Assembly (NCBI RefSeq): GCF_014204525.1
Contig: NZ_JACHLP010000006.1
Location: forward strand, 290,360 to 354,359
Origin: Roseateles oligotrophus
Lineage (GTDB): Bacteria; Pseudomonadota; Gammaproteobacteria; Burkholderiales; Burkholderiaceae_C
Direction of reading: 5' to 3'
DNA: 64,000 bases
This document shows positions 1-8,584 of the stretch, one piece after another (positions within the stretch are counted from its first letter, which is position 1; each line of letters opens with the position of its first letter). The position numbers and the translations under genes were made by a program. The notes under the pieces were generated by a model, which was not told the origin of the DNA, ran no database searches, and was given only the letters and a program-made list of their open reading frames with translations.

Positions 1-365
1 CGCTGGAGGGGCTGGATCAGCTGCGCTGGCAGGGCGACCGCCGGGCGCTGTATTCCCTGCTGCAGAACCTGGTGGACAACGCGCTGCGCTACGGTGCCCG
101 CGCGGTGGTGCTGCAACTGCACGACACCCCCACGGGCCCGCTGTTGGCTGTGCGCGACGACGGCCCCGGTATCGCCCCCGAACACCAGGCGCTGATGTTC
201 GAGCGTTTCTGGCGCGGTCCGCAGCGCGATGAGCCCGGCACCGGCCTCGGCCTGGCCATTGTCCGGCAGGCGGCCGAGCGCCTGGACGCCGGGGTGCGCT
301 GCGGCCCCGGCCTCGAGGGGCGCGGTATCGGCTTCGAGCTGAGCTTGCCCCGGCCTCGGCTTTAG
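1..365 (+). CDS. Sensor histidine kinase, C-terminal fragment
   Basis: This is the end of a two-component sensor kinase whose N-terminus lies left of the window. The open frame enters at base 3 and stops with TAG at 363-365. What remains is the ATP-binding (HATPase_c) domain: an N-box (LLQNLVDNALRYG), a G1 box (DDGPGI), an F-box-like segment (FERFWRG) and a G2 box (GTGLGLAIV). These residues bind ATP for autophosphorylation of a histidine encoded upstream. The order fits OmpR-class kinases such as QseC or TctE, but the sensor part is missing, so the signal cannot be named. An internal GTG at 72 is not a real start, because the N-box spans it. Confidence 0.9.
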   Translation, partial: LEGLDQLRWQGDRRALYSLLQNLVDNALRYGARAVVLQLHDTPTGPLLAVRDDGPGIAPEHQALMFERFWRGPQRDEPGTGLGLAIVRQAAERLDAGVRCGPGLEGRGIGFELSLPRPRL

Positions 366-426
366 CGATTCTTTAGGGTCGGACCTCAAGAATGCGCGGC
401 ATCACAACCACGACCTGTCGCCGCAT

Positions 427-1593
427 ATGCACTTCGTCACCCCGGGCCGCCGCGCCCTGCTCCGCCTTTCCCCGCTGATCCTGTCGTTGACCCTGCTGGG
501 CGGCTGTGGCGGTGGCGAGGACTTTGAGGAGATCCGCCATCCTGAGCTGCGCCAGGAGCGCCAGCGCTTGGGCGAGACGGCGCGCGCCAGCCAGGCTGGC
601 GGCCTGGTGGGCGTGCTCTACGGCAGCCAGCATGAGGCCCTGCAGAACGTCTACCTCGGCAAGGCCGGGCTGGACCGCCAGGGCGGAGCTGCACTGCAAG
701 AGGATGCCGTCTTCCAGATCGGCTCGCTGGCCAAGTCCATGACGGCGGCGCTGGCGGCCGAACAGGTGCGGCAGGGCAAGCTGCGCTGGGACAGCCGCCC
801 GGCGGACTGCTTGCCCGAGCTGGCGGGCCGGCAGCGCCCCGCCTATGCCGGCCTCACCCTGGCCCATCTGCTGGACCATCGCGGCGGCCTGCCCGCGCTG
901 CAGGATCCGGCCGAGCTGGAGCAGCTGGCCGTCTTCCTGGCCGCACAGCCCGAGCCGCTGCCCGACACCGACCGCGGCCGCCGCCGTCTGATGAGCCGCT
1001 GGCTGCTGGAGACCGAGCCGGCCAGTCCGCCGGGCCAGCAGGTCAGCTACTCCAACGCGGGCTATGTCATCGCGGGGGCTATGCTGGAGGCGGCGACGGG
1101 GCAGGACTTCGATGTGCTGCTGCGCCACTGGGCACAGGGCCTGGGCCTCGAACTTCGGCAGGCCTCGGCGGTTCAGGGGCATCAGGGCGCGAGTCCGGCC
1201 GCGCTGGCGCCCTACCAGCCCCTGCCTCCGCCCTGGCATGCCTGGGTCGACGGCGCGATGAAGCCGGCCGGCAATGTCTGGCTTGGCGCGGGCGACTATG
1301 GCCGATGGTTGGCGGAGCACCAGCGGGCGCTGCAGGGCAAGCGCCATGGCCTGGCCCCGGACTATGTGCAGCGGCTGCGCGAGCTGCCCGAGGGCGGCTA
1401 TGCGCTGGGCTGGACGGCCGGCCAGGTGCAGGGCCGGCGCGCCCTGGTCCACACCGGCGCCTATGCCGGCTTCATGGGCATGGCCTGGCTGCAGCAGGAT
1501 GGCAAGAAGAGCTTCTTCGCGCTCAGCAACACTGAGGGCGCTTGGGTGCTGGAGACGCTGGGCCAGGGCCTGATGCAACTGGCACTGCGCTGA
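427..1593 (+). CDS. Serine hydrolase of the beta-lactamase/class C family, lipoprotein
   Basis: A 388-residue protein of the penicillin-binding-protein-like serine hydrolase superfamily. The three family motifs are present: SLAK at 100-103 (catalytic Ser and Lys), YSN at 208-210 and HTG at 342-344, the counterpart of KTG. The N-terminus has a basic start, a hydrophobic stretch and a lipobox (LLGGC, Cys at about 27), so it is probably a lipoprotein anchored outside the cytoplasm. Members include esterases, D-aminopeptidases and beta-lactamase relatives; HTG and the absence of typical AmpC context argue against calling it a resistance enzyme. It lies 61 bp after the kinase and may not be cotranscribed with it. 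Confidence 0.85.
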   Translation: MHFVTPGRRALLRLSPLILSLTLLGGCGGGEDFEEIRHPELRQERQRLGETARASQAGGLVGVLYGSQHEALQNVYLGKAGLDRQGGAALQEDAVFQIGSLAKSMTAALAAEQVRQGKLRWDSRPADCLPELAGRQRPAYAGLTLAHLLDHRGGLPALQDPAELEQLAVFLAAQPEPLPDTDRGRRRLMSRWLLETEPASPPGQQVSYSNAGYVIAGAMLEAATGQDFDVLLRHWAQGLGLELRQASAVQGHQGASPAALAPYQPLPPPWHAWVDGAMKPAGNVWLGAGDYGRWLAEHQRALQGKRHGLAPDYVQRLRELPEGGYALGWTAGQVQGRRALVHTGAYAGFMGMAWLQQDGKKSFFALSNTEGAWVLETLGQGLMQLALR

Positions 1594-1652
1594 CCGTCGG
1601 TACGGGCCAGGCGGTCCTGGCTGTCATCGACCAAACAGCGGAGGCGCACGCG

Positions 1653-2132
1653 ATGACGGTGCGAATCTGCAGCAGTTTCTTTCCTGCGCGCTTGGGCCTA
1701 CCGGCTCTGGCGGCTTGGACCCTGGTGGCCTTCTTTTTGGAGGCCGTGGAGGCGGCCGCCCTGCAGGCCGGGCGTGGCATTGTGGCCGTCGCCAGCCTGG
1801 TGGCGCAGGACCGCCGGCGTCTGCTGGCGCATGCCAATTCAGGCCCGGCGAGCTACCGTCTTTTTGAGCTGCTGCCTACGACGCCGCGCTTCATCATCGA
1901 GATGGTGCGCCAGCGCCTGGACACCAGCTTCCCGACCGCCACTGCCGCCGTGAAGCTGCTGCAAGAGCTGGGCATCGTGAACGAGTTGACGGGGCAGAAA
2001 AAGAACCGCAGCTACAGCTACTCGCGCTATATCGAGCTGCTGGCGCAAGAGAGCAAGATTGGCGGCCCCCCAAGCTCAAAAGCTATACCGCGCCCTGGCG
2101 TAGTAAAACGCGCCGTTGAAACCCACCGGTGA
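1653..2132 (+). pseudogene. Remnant of a Fic-family protein (C-terminal winged-helix part only)
   Basis: The frame from about 1720 reads like the C-terminal third of a Fic/DOC AMP-transferase protein: a helical linker (FFLEAVEAAALQAG, then AQDRRRLLAH) followed by a winged-helix domain (SFPTATAAVKLLQELGIV, ELTGQKKNRSYSYSRYIELL). The Fic core with its HPFxxGNGR motif is absent, and the sequence before residue 20 does not resemble the family. An ATG at 1653 follows a good Shine-Dalgarno (GGAGG, 8 nt away), so a 159-residue product could still be made. The last ~25 codons run antisense into the end of the TonB receptor gene. I call it a decayed gene; a retained DNA-binding protein is the alternative. 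Confidence 0.7.
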
Positions 2133-4523
2133 CAGCACGTCGTAGGGGAAGTTGCCGAAGTAACTGATGTCGTCCACGGAGCGGCTGGGGTAGCGGTCGG
2201 TGACGTTGACGCCGCCCAGGCTGAGGCTGAATTGGCGCGTCAGCTTCACCTCCGCCTCCAGGTCCAGCTGCCAGACGGCGGCATAGGTCTGGCTGGGGGT
2301 GTAGCCGCCGCCGAAGTCGAACACCCGGGTGGTCTGGCCGTGGCGGGTGGCGCGGGCCAGCAGCTTCCATTGGCTGTTGTGCCAGTTGGCGCCGATGACG
2401 TGGCGGTCGCGCGGCGCGGCGGCGGTCAGGGTATTGCTTTCCTCCAGGCCGACCAGGGGCTTGTCTATGCCCAGCGCTTTCAAGGCAGCGCCCGTGTTGC
2501 GGACATGGCTGAGCGTGGTCTTGTTATAGCTGGAGGCCAGGGTCCAGCGCAGCTCGCCGCCCAGGATGCCCTGCTGTGTCCACTGGCCGACCAGGTCGAT
2601 GCCGCGGGTATGGGTGTCCACCGCATTGGTGAAGAAGTTGACGCCATTCACGCCGGCCACATTGAAGCGGGTCTGGACCAACTGGGTCAGTGCCTCGTTG
2701 GACAGGCGCTCCGACAGGGTGATGCGGTCCTTGACCCGCACATCAAAGGCGTCGATGGACAGCGAGGCGCTCTTGCTCGGTTGCCAGCTCAGGCCCAGGC
2801 TGGCGTTGCGGGCGTTCTCGGCCTTGAGCTGCTCGGCCCCCAGGGCCTGGGCGATGGCGCTGCCCACCGGCAGGGTGCGCACCTGACTCAGGCTGCCGCC
2901 CTCGCCACGGTCGGTGACGGTGAAGGAGAAGCCGGTCTGCGCCAGCGAGGGCGCGCGGAAATTGCTGGAGGCGGCGCCGCGCAAGGCCAGGCCCTGGGCC
3001 AGCACATAACGGCCGGAGAGCTTGGCGGTCAGAGCGCTGCCGAAGTCGGAATAACGGTCGGCACGCAGGGCCAGGTTGGCGAACAGGTCTTGGCTGAGAT
3101 CGGCGCTCAGGTCGGCATAGGCACCGATCAGCTGACGCGACAGGTCGACGGCATCGCCCGCCTGCAAGCCCGGGCCGGCCTGGGCGCCGGGTGTGCCATC
3201 GAAGGGGCCGACGCTGTAGGAGGCCGCATCACCCGCCCGGGTGCGGAAGGACTCGCGCCGCGCCTCCAGGCCCAGCGCCAGCGTGGCGGGTTTGGCCAGG
3301 CCCAGGGCCAGCTCGCGCCTGAAGTCGGCGCTCAAGCCCAAATGCTGCGTACCGAAGTCGCCCAACTGGAATTGGCTGGGGCTGGCCGCGCCCAGCGAGA
3401 CATTGAGCGAGTTGCGCAGGCCGTAGCTGAAGTCGTTGCGGCCCAGGTTGAAGGAGAGGTCGTAGTCCCAGGCCTTGTCCGCGCCCAGGCTGCCGCGCAG
3501 GCCGGCGGCGATTTGCAGATCGCGGCTCTTGCCCGTGGTCTCGGGGCGGTAGCCCTGGGGGTAGAGGGCTTTGACGTTGGCCGAGCTGTCGGGGTAGCGG
3601 AAGTAGGCGGCGCCCAGGCTCTCGCGCTGCTGCCAGGTGGCGAAGGCATAGGCTTGCGCGTCCGCGCCGAGGGCATAGGCGCTGTTCAGCCACAGGGCCA
3701 GCTGATCCGACTCGGGCTCGCCCGGCGCGTAATTGCGCTTGCCCTGGAAGGCCAGATTGGCCGGGCTCTGATCCTCCCAGGGCGGGAGCTGGTCGGCACC
3801 GGCGCGGTTGGTGTGATCGCGGTGTGCGGCTTCGGCACCCAAGCGCACAAAGCCGGCCTCGCCGAGTTTGAAGCCCAGCTTGCCGCGCAGTTCGCGGCTG
3901 GCGCCGTCCTGGATGGTTTCGTGGGTGGGCTCGAAGCGGGTGTGGAAGCCGCCCACCTGGCCCTGGATCTCGCCGCCGCTGCGCGCCTCGTCCAGGATGA
4001 TGTTGATGACGCCGGCAATCGCGTCGCTGCCGTACTGGGCGCCGGCGCCGTCGCGCAAGACCTCGATGCGCTGGATGGCCGAGAAGGGGATGGCGTTGAA
4101 GTCCACCGGATTCGTGCCCTTGCCGGTCTTGGACTCCAGATTGACGATGGCGGAGTTGTGGCGGCGCTTGCCGTTCACCAGCACCAACACCTGGTCGGGC
4201 GAGAGCCCGCGCAGCTGGGCCGCGCGCACATGGTCGCCGCCGCCCGAATTGCTCTGGCGCGGGAAGTTGAAGGAGGGCAGCAGGGTCTGCAGGGCGGCGG
4301 CCAGATTGCCGTCACCGGCCACGGCGCGCTGCAAGTCCTCCTGGCTCAGCACATCGACGGGCACGGCCGAGTTCAGCAAGCTGCGGTCCTTGGCGCGGCT
4401 GCCCGTCACCAGCACCTGCTCCAGCTGCGCGGGAGGCGGGGTCTGTGCCTGCACCGTCAGCTGGCTCAGGGCCAGCAAGAGCAGGGCGGCTTGGGTGGTG
4501 GGCTTGAGCTTGAGCTTGGGCAT
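2076..4523 (-). CDS. TonB-dependent outer-membrane receptor
   Basis: An 815-residue TonB-dependent transporter that would import a ligand across the outer membrane using TonB/ExbBD energy. It has a signal peptide (cleavage after about residue 26, VQA), a TonB-box-like segment (EQVLVTGSRA), a plug domain (residues ~45-165, with VLVLVNGKRRHNSA and IQRIEVLRDGAGAQYGSDAIAGVINI) and a long beta-barrel ending in Phe (ARARYSF), the outer-membrane assembly signal. The plug pattern is of the type often called vitamin B12/siderophore or carbohydrate receptor, but the substrate cannot be read from sequence. It is divergent from an APC permease across a short region with nested dyads, so the two may be co-regulated. 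Confidence 0.92.
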   Translation of the reverse strand: MPKLKLKPTTQAALLLLALSQLTVQAQTPPPAQLEQVLVTGSRAKDRSLLNSAVPVDVLSQEDLQRAVAGDGNLAAALQTLLPSFNFPRQSNSGGGDHVRAAQLRGLSPDQVLVLVNGKRRHNSAIVNLESKTGKGTNPVDFNAIPFSAIQRIEVLRDGAGAQYGSDAIAGVINIILDEARSGGEIQGQVGGFHTRFEPTHETIQDGASRELRGKLGFKLGEAGFVRLGAEAAHRDHTNRAGADQLPPWEDQSPANLAFQGKRNYAPGEPESDQLALWLNSAYALGADAQAYAFATWQQRESLGAAYFRYPDSSANVKALYPQGYRPETTGKSRDLQIAAGLRGSLGADKAWDYDLSFNLGRNDFSYGLRNSLNVSLGAASPSQFQLGDFGTQHLGLSADFRRELALGLAKPATLALGLEARRESFRTRAGDAASYSVGPFDGTPGAQAGPGLQAGDAVDLSRQLIGAYADLSADLSQDLFANLALRADRYSDFGSALTAKLSGRYVLAQGLALRGAASSNFRAPSLAQTGFSFTVTDRGEGGSLSQVRTLPVGSAIAQALGAEQLKAENARNASLGLSWQPSKSASLSIDAFDVRVKDRITLSERLSNEALTQLVQTRFNVAGVNGVNFFTNAVDTHTRGIDLVGQWTQQGILGGELRWTLASSYNKTTLSHVRNTGAALKALGIDKPLVGLEESNTLTAAAPRDRHVIGANWHNSQWKLLARATRHGQTTRVFDFGGGYTPSQTYAAVWQLDLEAEVKLTRQFSLSLGGVNVTDRYPSRSVDDISYFGNFPYDVLSPVGFNGAFYYARARYSF

Positions 4524-4560
4524 GGCGGGGCAGGCTTTGATTTTTTGATGAGGGGCCGAG

Positions 4561-4627
4561 GCTAAAGCAAAGTCGGCGGCTCTCGCTAGAACTTTGCGCG
4601 ATGCTCATGCCCATCAACTGCTTTAGC
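4561..4627. promoter_or_regulatory. Nested inverted repeats between TonB receptor and permease genes
   Basis: The 143-bp gap between the divergent starts (4523 and 4667) carries two nested dyads: GCTAAAGCA at 4561-4569 pairs with TGCTTTAGC at 4619-4627, and inside it GCAAAGT at 4567-4573 pairs with ACTTTGC at 4591-4597. Both arms match perfectly. They could be operators for a regulator of both genes or a structure in the permease leader. No regulator is assigned. Confidence 0.45.
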
Positions 4628-4666
4628 ATGGCGCGCCCTTCGCTGCTTCATCCCTGTTGTCTGTCC

Positions 4667-6052
4667 ATGTCCCAGCCCTCCCCGCAAGACCTGAGCCCCA
4701 CGCCCATCGCTCTGCCGCAGCGCCAGCTGGATGTGCGGCATGCCGTGGCCCTGTGCGTGGGCATGGTGGTCGGCGCCGGCATCTTCAAGACCTCGCCCAT
4801 GGTGGCGGGGGCGCTCAGCAGCTCTACCGAGCTCTACCTCGCCTGGGCCTTCGGCGGCCTGCTGTCCTTTGTCGGTGCCCTGTGTTTTGCCGAGATGGCC
4901 TCCAGCTTCCCCGACACCGGCGGCGACTATTTTTTCCTGCGCCGCGCCTACGGCCAGCGCCTGGGCTTTCTGTTCGCCTGGTCCCGTTTCGCGGTGATAC
5001 ACACCGGCTCCATGGCCTTGCTGGCCTTTGTGTTCGGCGACTATCTGGCCCAGGTGGTGGACCTGCGGTCCTATTTGGGCGAGTACGCCAGCGCCGTGCT
5101 GGGCGCCGGGCTGATCCTGCTGCTGACCGGCCTGAACCTGCTGGGCTTGCGCGTGGGCATGGGCACGCAAGTGGGCCTGACCAGCATCGTGCTGGGTGGG
5201 TTGATGCTTTTGGGCCTGGGCGCGGCGGTCCATGTGGGCGGCGGCCAGCCGCCGCAGACGGCCCTGGCCGTGGCGGATGCCGGCAGGCAGAGCTGGGGCC
5301 TGGCCCTGGTCTTCGTTTTTCTGGCCTATGGGGGCTGGAGCGATGCGGCCACCTTGTCGGCCGAGATGCGTGATCAGAAAAACGGCATCAAGCGCGCCCT
5401 GTGGTGGGGGCTGCTGCTGGTGTCCGGCCTCTACTTGCTGGCCAACTGGGCCTATCTGCAGGTCTTGGGCCTGGACGGCCTGGCCCGTGCCCAAGCCCCG
5501 GCGGCCGAGCTGATGCGGGCCGTGTTTGGCCGGCCGGGCGAGTTGCTGATGGTGGCCATCGTCAGCCTGACCGCGCTGTCGGTGATGAACGCCATCCTGA
5601 TCGCCGGGCCGCGCACCACCTACGCCGCCAGCCGCGATGTGGCCGGCGCCTTGCGGCTGGCACGCTGGGACGCCAAGCGCGGCACGCCCACCGCCGCCGT
5701 GCTGGCCACCAGCGGCGTGGCCCTGGGCCTGGTCGTGTTTGGCGCGCTGACGCGCGGCGGCTTTGCCACCATGGTGGACTATCTCTCGCCGGTCTACTGG
5801 TTCTTTCTGACGCTCAGCGCCCTGGCCCTCATCGTGCTGCGCCGGCGCGAACCCGCCGTGCACCGCCCCTACAAAGTGCCCCTCTATCCCGTTCTGCCGC
5901 TGGCTTTTGCGGGTTGCTGCCTGTACCTGCTGTGGTCCAGCCTGGTCTATGTGCGGGCCGGGGCCATGGTGGGTGTGGCCGTGCTGGCCTTGGGGGCCTT
6001 GTTGCTGCTGCCCTTGCGTAAGCTGGCTTCGCCCCCAGATCAGGCCGCATGA
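4667..6052 (+). CDS. APC-superfamily amino acid permease
   Basis: A 461-residue inner-membrane transporter of the amino acid-polyamine-organocation superfamily. The first membrane helix holds the family signature (VGMVVGAGIFKTSP), and about 12 hydrophobic segments follow. Further conserved stretches include GGDYFFLRRAYG in the loop after helix 2 and YGGWSDAATL near helix 6, like the LAT/SteT serine/threonine exchangers. The ATG at 4667 begins MSQPSPQDLS; upstream in-frame starts at 4601 and 4628 would add 22 or fewer unconserved residues. The stop overlaps the ATG of the EcsC-like gene by 4 bp, so the two are translationally coupled. The substrate is unknown. Confidence 0.85.
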   Translation: MSQPSPQDLSPTPIALPQRQLDVRHAVALCVGMVVGAGIFKTSPMVAGALSSSTELYLAWAFGGLLSFVGALCFAEMASSFPDTGGDYFFLRRAYGQRLGFLFAWSRFAVIHTGSMALLAFVFGDYLAQVVDLRSYLGEYASAVLGAGLILLLTGLNLLGLRVGMGTQVGLTSIVLGGLMLLGLGAAVHVGGGQPPQTALAVADAGRQSWGLALVFVFLAYGGWSDAATLSAEMRDQKNGIKRALWWGLLLVSGLYLLANWAYLQVLGLDGLARAQAPAAELMRAVFGRPGELLMVAIVSLTALSVMNAILIAGPRTTYAASRDVAGALRLARWDAKRGTPTAAVLATSGVALGLVVFGALTRGGFATMVDYLSPVYWFFLTLSALALIVLRRREPAVHRPYKVPLYPVLPLAFAGCCLYLLWSSLVYVRAGAMVGVAVLALGALLLLPLRKLASPPDQAA

Positions 6053-6672
6053 GCAAGAGCAACAGCAATCTCCCCATGCTGCCCGAGCAGGCCGACGGCG
6101 GCTTCGCGGCCAAGGTCTCGGCCGCCTTGCTGGACCTGGTCTCGACCCGGCCCGACTCCACGCGCCAGCCCGCGCTCAAGCCCGGCGATCTCGCCCATGC
6201 CGCCGGCCAGGAGGCGGCCCGCAAGGCCGCGCTGGCGGCCGGCTCCCTGGCTCTGCCGCCGGGGCCGCTGGGCTGGCTGACCATCCTGCCGGAGCTGCTG
6301 ACGGTCTGGCGCATCCAGCGCCAGGTGGTGGCGGACATCGCCGCGCTCTACGGCCGCACGGCCGATCTGGGCCGCGAGCAGATGCTGTACTGCCTGTTCC
6401 GCCACACGGCGGCGCAGGCGGTGCGCGATCTGGCCGTGCGGGTGGGCGAGCGCCTGGTGATCCAGCCGGTCTCGGCCAAGGTCTTGCAAATCATGGCCAA
6501 CAAGATCGGCCTCAAGCTGAGCGAGAAGTTGCTGCAGAAAACCGTGGCCCGCTGGGTGCCGCTGGCCGGCGCGGCGGCGGTGAGCGCCTACGCTTTTTAC
6601 GACACGCAAAAAGTGGCGCGCACGGCCATCGAGCTGTTTGAAGCCATGCCCCAAGCCCCGCATCAACCCTGA
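6049..6672 (+). CDS. EcsC-like protein
   Basis: A 207-residue protein resembling the EcsC family: a central helical hairpin with a Gly/Pro-rich hydrophobic stretch (LALPPGPLGWLTILPELL), then a helix ending WRIQRQVVADIAALYGR, and a C-terminal hydrophobic segment (VPLAGAAAVSAYAFYDTQKV) typical of the family. EcsC is named from the Bacillus ecs operon, but its biochemical role is not established. It overlaps the upstream permease by 4 bp (ATGA), so it is probably expressed with it. No catalytic residues are apparent. Confidence 0.65.
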   Translation: MSKSNSNLPMLPEQADGGFAAKVSAALLDLVSTRPDSTRQPALKPGDLAHAAGQEAARKAALAAGSLALPPGPLGWLTILPELLTVWRIQRQVVADIAALYGRTADLGREQMLYCLFRHTAAQAVRDLAVRVGERLVIQPVSAKVLQIMANKIGLKLSEKLLQKTVARWVPLAGAAAVSAYAFYDTQKVARTAIELFEAMPQAPHQP

Positions 6673-6732
6673 GCCCGGGGCCAAAGCTGACGCGTAAACT
6701 CGACAGCATCGTTGCCGAACGGGACCGCGCCC

Positions 6733-7236
6733 ATGACCCTGCCTGCCATCCTGGACCTGGAAGCCTCGGGCTTCGGCCGTGGCAGCTATCCCATCGAAGT
6801 GGGTTTTGTGGACGCCGGTGGCGGCCTGTTCTGCTCCCTGATCCAGCCCGAGCCCGAGTGGCAGCATTGGGACGCCTCGGCCGAGGCCTTGCACGGCATC
6901 AGCCGTGCCACCTTGCTGCGCCACGGCAAGCCGCCCGCCTGGGTGGCGCAGCAAATCAATCAACGCCTGGGCGGACAGACCGTCGTCAGCGATGCCTGGG
7001 GCTATGACTACCCCTGGCTGGCGCGGCTCTTCGATGCGGCCGATCTGCTGCCGCAGTTCAAGCTGGTCGATCTGCGCAGCCTGCTCAGCGAGGACGAAGC
7101 CTTGCGCTGGCATGCGGTGCTGAGCCAGGTGCGGGCCGAGAGCCCGCACAGCCGCCACCGCGCCAGCAGCGATGCCCAGGATCTGCGCCAGGCCTTGCAG
7201 CGCCTGCGCCAGAACGTGCTGACGCAGCCGGATTGA
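6733..7236 (+). CDS. DEDD-type 3'-5' exonuclease-like protein
   Basis: A 167-residue protein with the pattern of the RNase H-like 3'-5' exonuclease fold (DnaQ/RNase T group). Exo I is DLEASGFG near residue 7 (D and E are metal ligands), Exo II is the segment around DAWGYDYPWLARLFDAAD, and Exo III is HRASSDAQDL near the C-terminus (H and D). It is a single small domain without other modules, so it may act on short RNA or DNA ends. The ATG at 6733 is preferred to an in-frame TTG at 6712. It stands between the EcsC-like gene and a convergent LacI regulator and has no obvious partner. Confidence 0.75.
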   Translation: MTLPAILDLEASGFGRGSYPIEVGFVDAGGGLFCSLIQPEPEWQHWDASAEALHGISRATLLRHGKPPAWVAQQINQRLGGQTVVSDAWGYDYPWLARLFDAADLLPQFKLVDLRSLLSEDEALRWHAVLSQVRAESPHSRHRASSDAQDLRQALQRLRQNVLTQPD

Positions 7237-7243
7237 ACAGGTA

Positions 7244-8317
7244 TCAGGCCGCTGTCTTGCTGCCGGCCTTGAGCTTGGTGGGCAGGCGCGAGGTCTGACG
7301 CTGCACCAGCTCGGTGGGCAGCAGGGTGGGCAGCACGCGCTCGCCCCCCAGCTGGGCCAGCAAGGCCTGGACCAGGGCCTGTCCGGCCGCTTCGATGGGC
7401 TGGCGTATGGTGCTCAGCGGCGGCTGGTAATGCACGGCCAGGGCGATGTCGTCATAACCGACCACGGCCACGTCCTCCGGCACCCGCCGGCCGTGGCGGC
7501 GCAGGGTGCTGATGGCCGTCATCGCCACCAGATCGCTGGCGGCAAAGAGGGCGTCCAGGGCCTGGCCGCTTTGCAGCAAGGCATCCATATCGCTGGCGAT
7601 GGCGGTGCTGATGAAGGGCACGGGCCGGCACAGCTCGGGCGCGGGCCTGAGGCCGCGGCGCTCGTGCGCCTGCAGATAGCCTTCGTAGCGCTGCGAGATC
7701 TCGGGCAGGCTGGGGTCGCCCAGGAAGGCGATATGGCGCGCGCCCTGCGCCAGCAGATGCTCGGTGGCCAGGCGGCCGCCTGCCAGGTTGTCGCTGCCCA
7801 CGGTGCAGTAGAGCTGCTGGGGCAGCTTGGCGCCCCAGACCACCAGGGGCACGCGGCGCAGGGCCAGGGCATTGAGCTGGTCGTGGTGATGCCACTGGCC
7901 GATCAGGATGATGCCCAGGGCCCGGCCGGTCTGGTAGGGCAGGCCGGCGCGGTCCAGATGCTCGGCATCCACCCGCGAGAGCAGCATGTCAAAACCCTGG
8001 GCGGTGCAGGCGTCGGCGATGCTGCCGATCAAGGACAGGAAGAAGGGGTCCGACAGGCTTTGCCCGGTGGCGGCCTCGTGCGGCACGATCACGGCGATGG
8101 TCTTGCTTTGCTTGAGGCGCAGGTTCTGCGCGCCCACATTGACCGAGTAATTCAGCGAGGCGGCCAGCTCGGCCACGCGGGCGCGGGTTTTCTCGTTGAC
8201 CAGGGGGCTGCCGGCCAGGGCGCGTGAAACCGTGGAGACCGCCACGCCCGCCAGGCGGGCAATATCGGCCATCTGCGCGCGGCCTGGGGCGGGGTTGTGC
8301 TGGGGTTTGCTCGTCAC
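7244..8317 (-). CDS. LacI-family transcriptional regulator
   Basis: A 357-residue regulator with an N-terminal LacI helix-turn-helix (MADIARLAGVAVSTVSRAL, residues ~16-34) and hinge, then a periplasmic-binding-protein-like sugar-sensing domain (IAVIVPHEAATG, GIILIGQ, GSDNLAGGRLATEHLL, FLGDPSLPEISQRYEGY). The spacing resembles GntR/LacI-type regulators that respond to sugars or sugar acids. No sugar pathway genes lie beside it, so its target is not local, unless it controls the receptor/permease pair upstream. It converges with the exonuclease-like gene with an 7-bp gap. Confidence 0.9.
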   Translation of the reverse strand: MTSKPQHNPAPGRAQMADIARLAGVAVSTVSRALAGSPLVNEKTRARVAELAASLNYSVNVGAQNLRLKQSKTIAVIVPHEAATGQSLSDPFFLSLIGSIADACTAQGFDMLLSRVDAEHLDRAGLPYQTGRALGIILIGQWHHHDQLNALALRRVPLVVWGAKLPQQLYCTVGSDNLAGGRLATEHLLAQGARHIAFLGDPSLPEISQRYEGYLQAHERRGLRPAPELCRPVPFISTAIASDMDALLQSGQALDALFAASDLVAMTAISTLRRHGRRVPEDVAVVGYDDIALAVHYQPPLSTIRQPIEAAGQALVQALLAQLGGERVLPTLLPTELVQRQTSRLPTKLKAGSKTAA

Positions 8318-8512
8318 TCGGGGGCTGCGCCCGCAGCCGCGGGCGGGTATCGCTCAAATCAGTTTTTCAGTATAGGGCTGGGCTCTTTGCCCGAAGGGGG
8401 CGGCGCGGGTAAGTCCGGGGTGCAAACGGTTGTGTTTGGGCGATGTCCAGCGAATTGCCGCGAACCGCGGGTGTTTTCCCGAGGGAGTTTGGGCTCAGCA
8501 AGCGGCAATGAA

Positions 8513-8544
8513 AAAGCGCTCTTCGGTGACCCGAAGAGCGCTTT
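8513..8544 (-). terminator. Intrinsic terminator of the indolepyruvate oxidoreductase gene
   Basis: A perfect 14-bp stem (8513-8526 with 8531-8544) with a 4-nt loop, followed on the minus strand by a T run. It sits about 40 nt past the stop codon at 8585, and the LacI gene starts further left. With A residues on the other side it could weakly act in both directions. Confidence 0.85.
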
Positions 8545-8584
8545 GGCGCAGCGGCCGAACCTGGCTCAGCTCAGGGCCTGGCGA

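Noticed and set aside
427-1593. A beta-lactamase resistance gene
   Set aside because: The fold is shared with many esterases and peptidases; the HTG motif and lipobox without AmpR context do not support resistance.
2232-4565. A 777-codon open frame antisense to the TonB receptor
   Set aside because: Low-complexity composition mirrors receptor codons; no domain, and the receptor is well supported.
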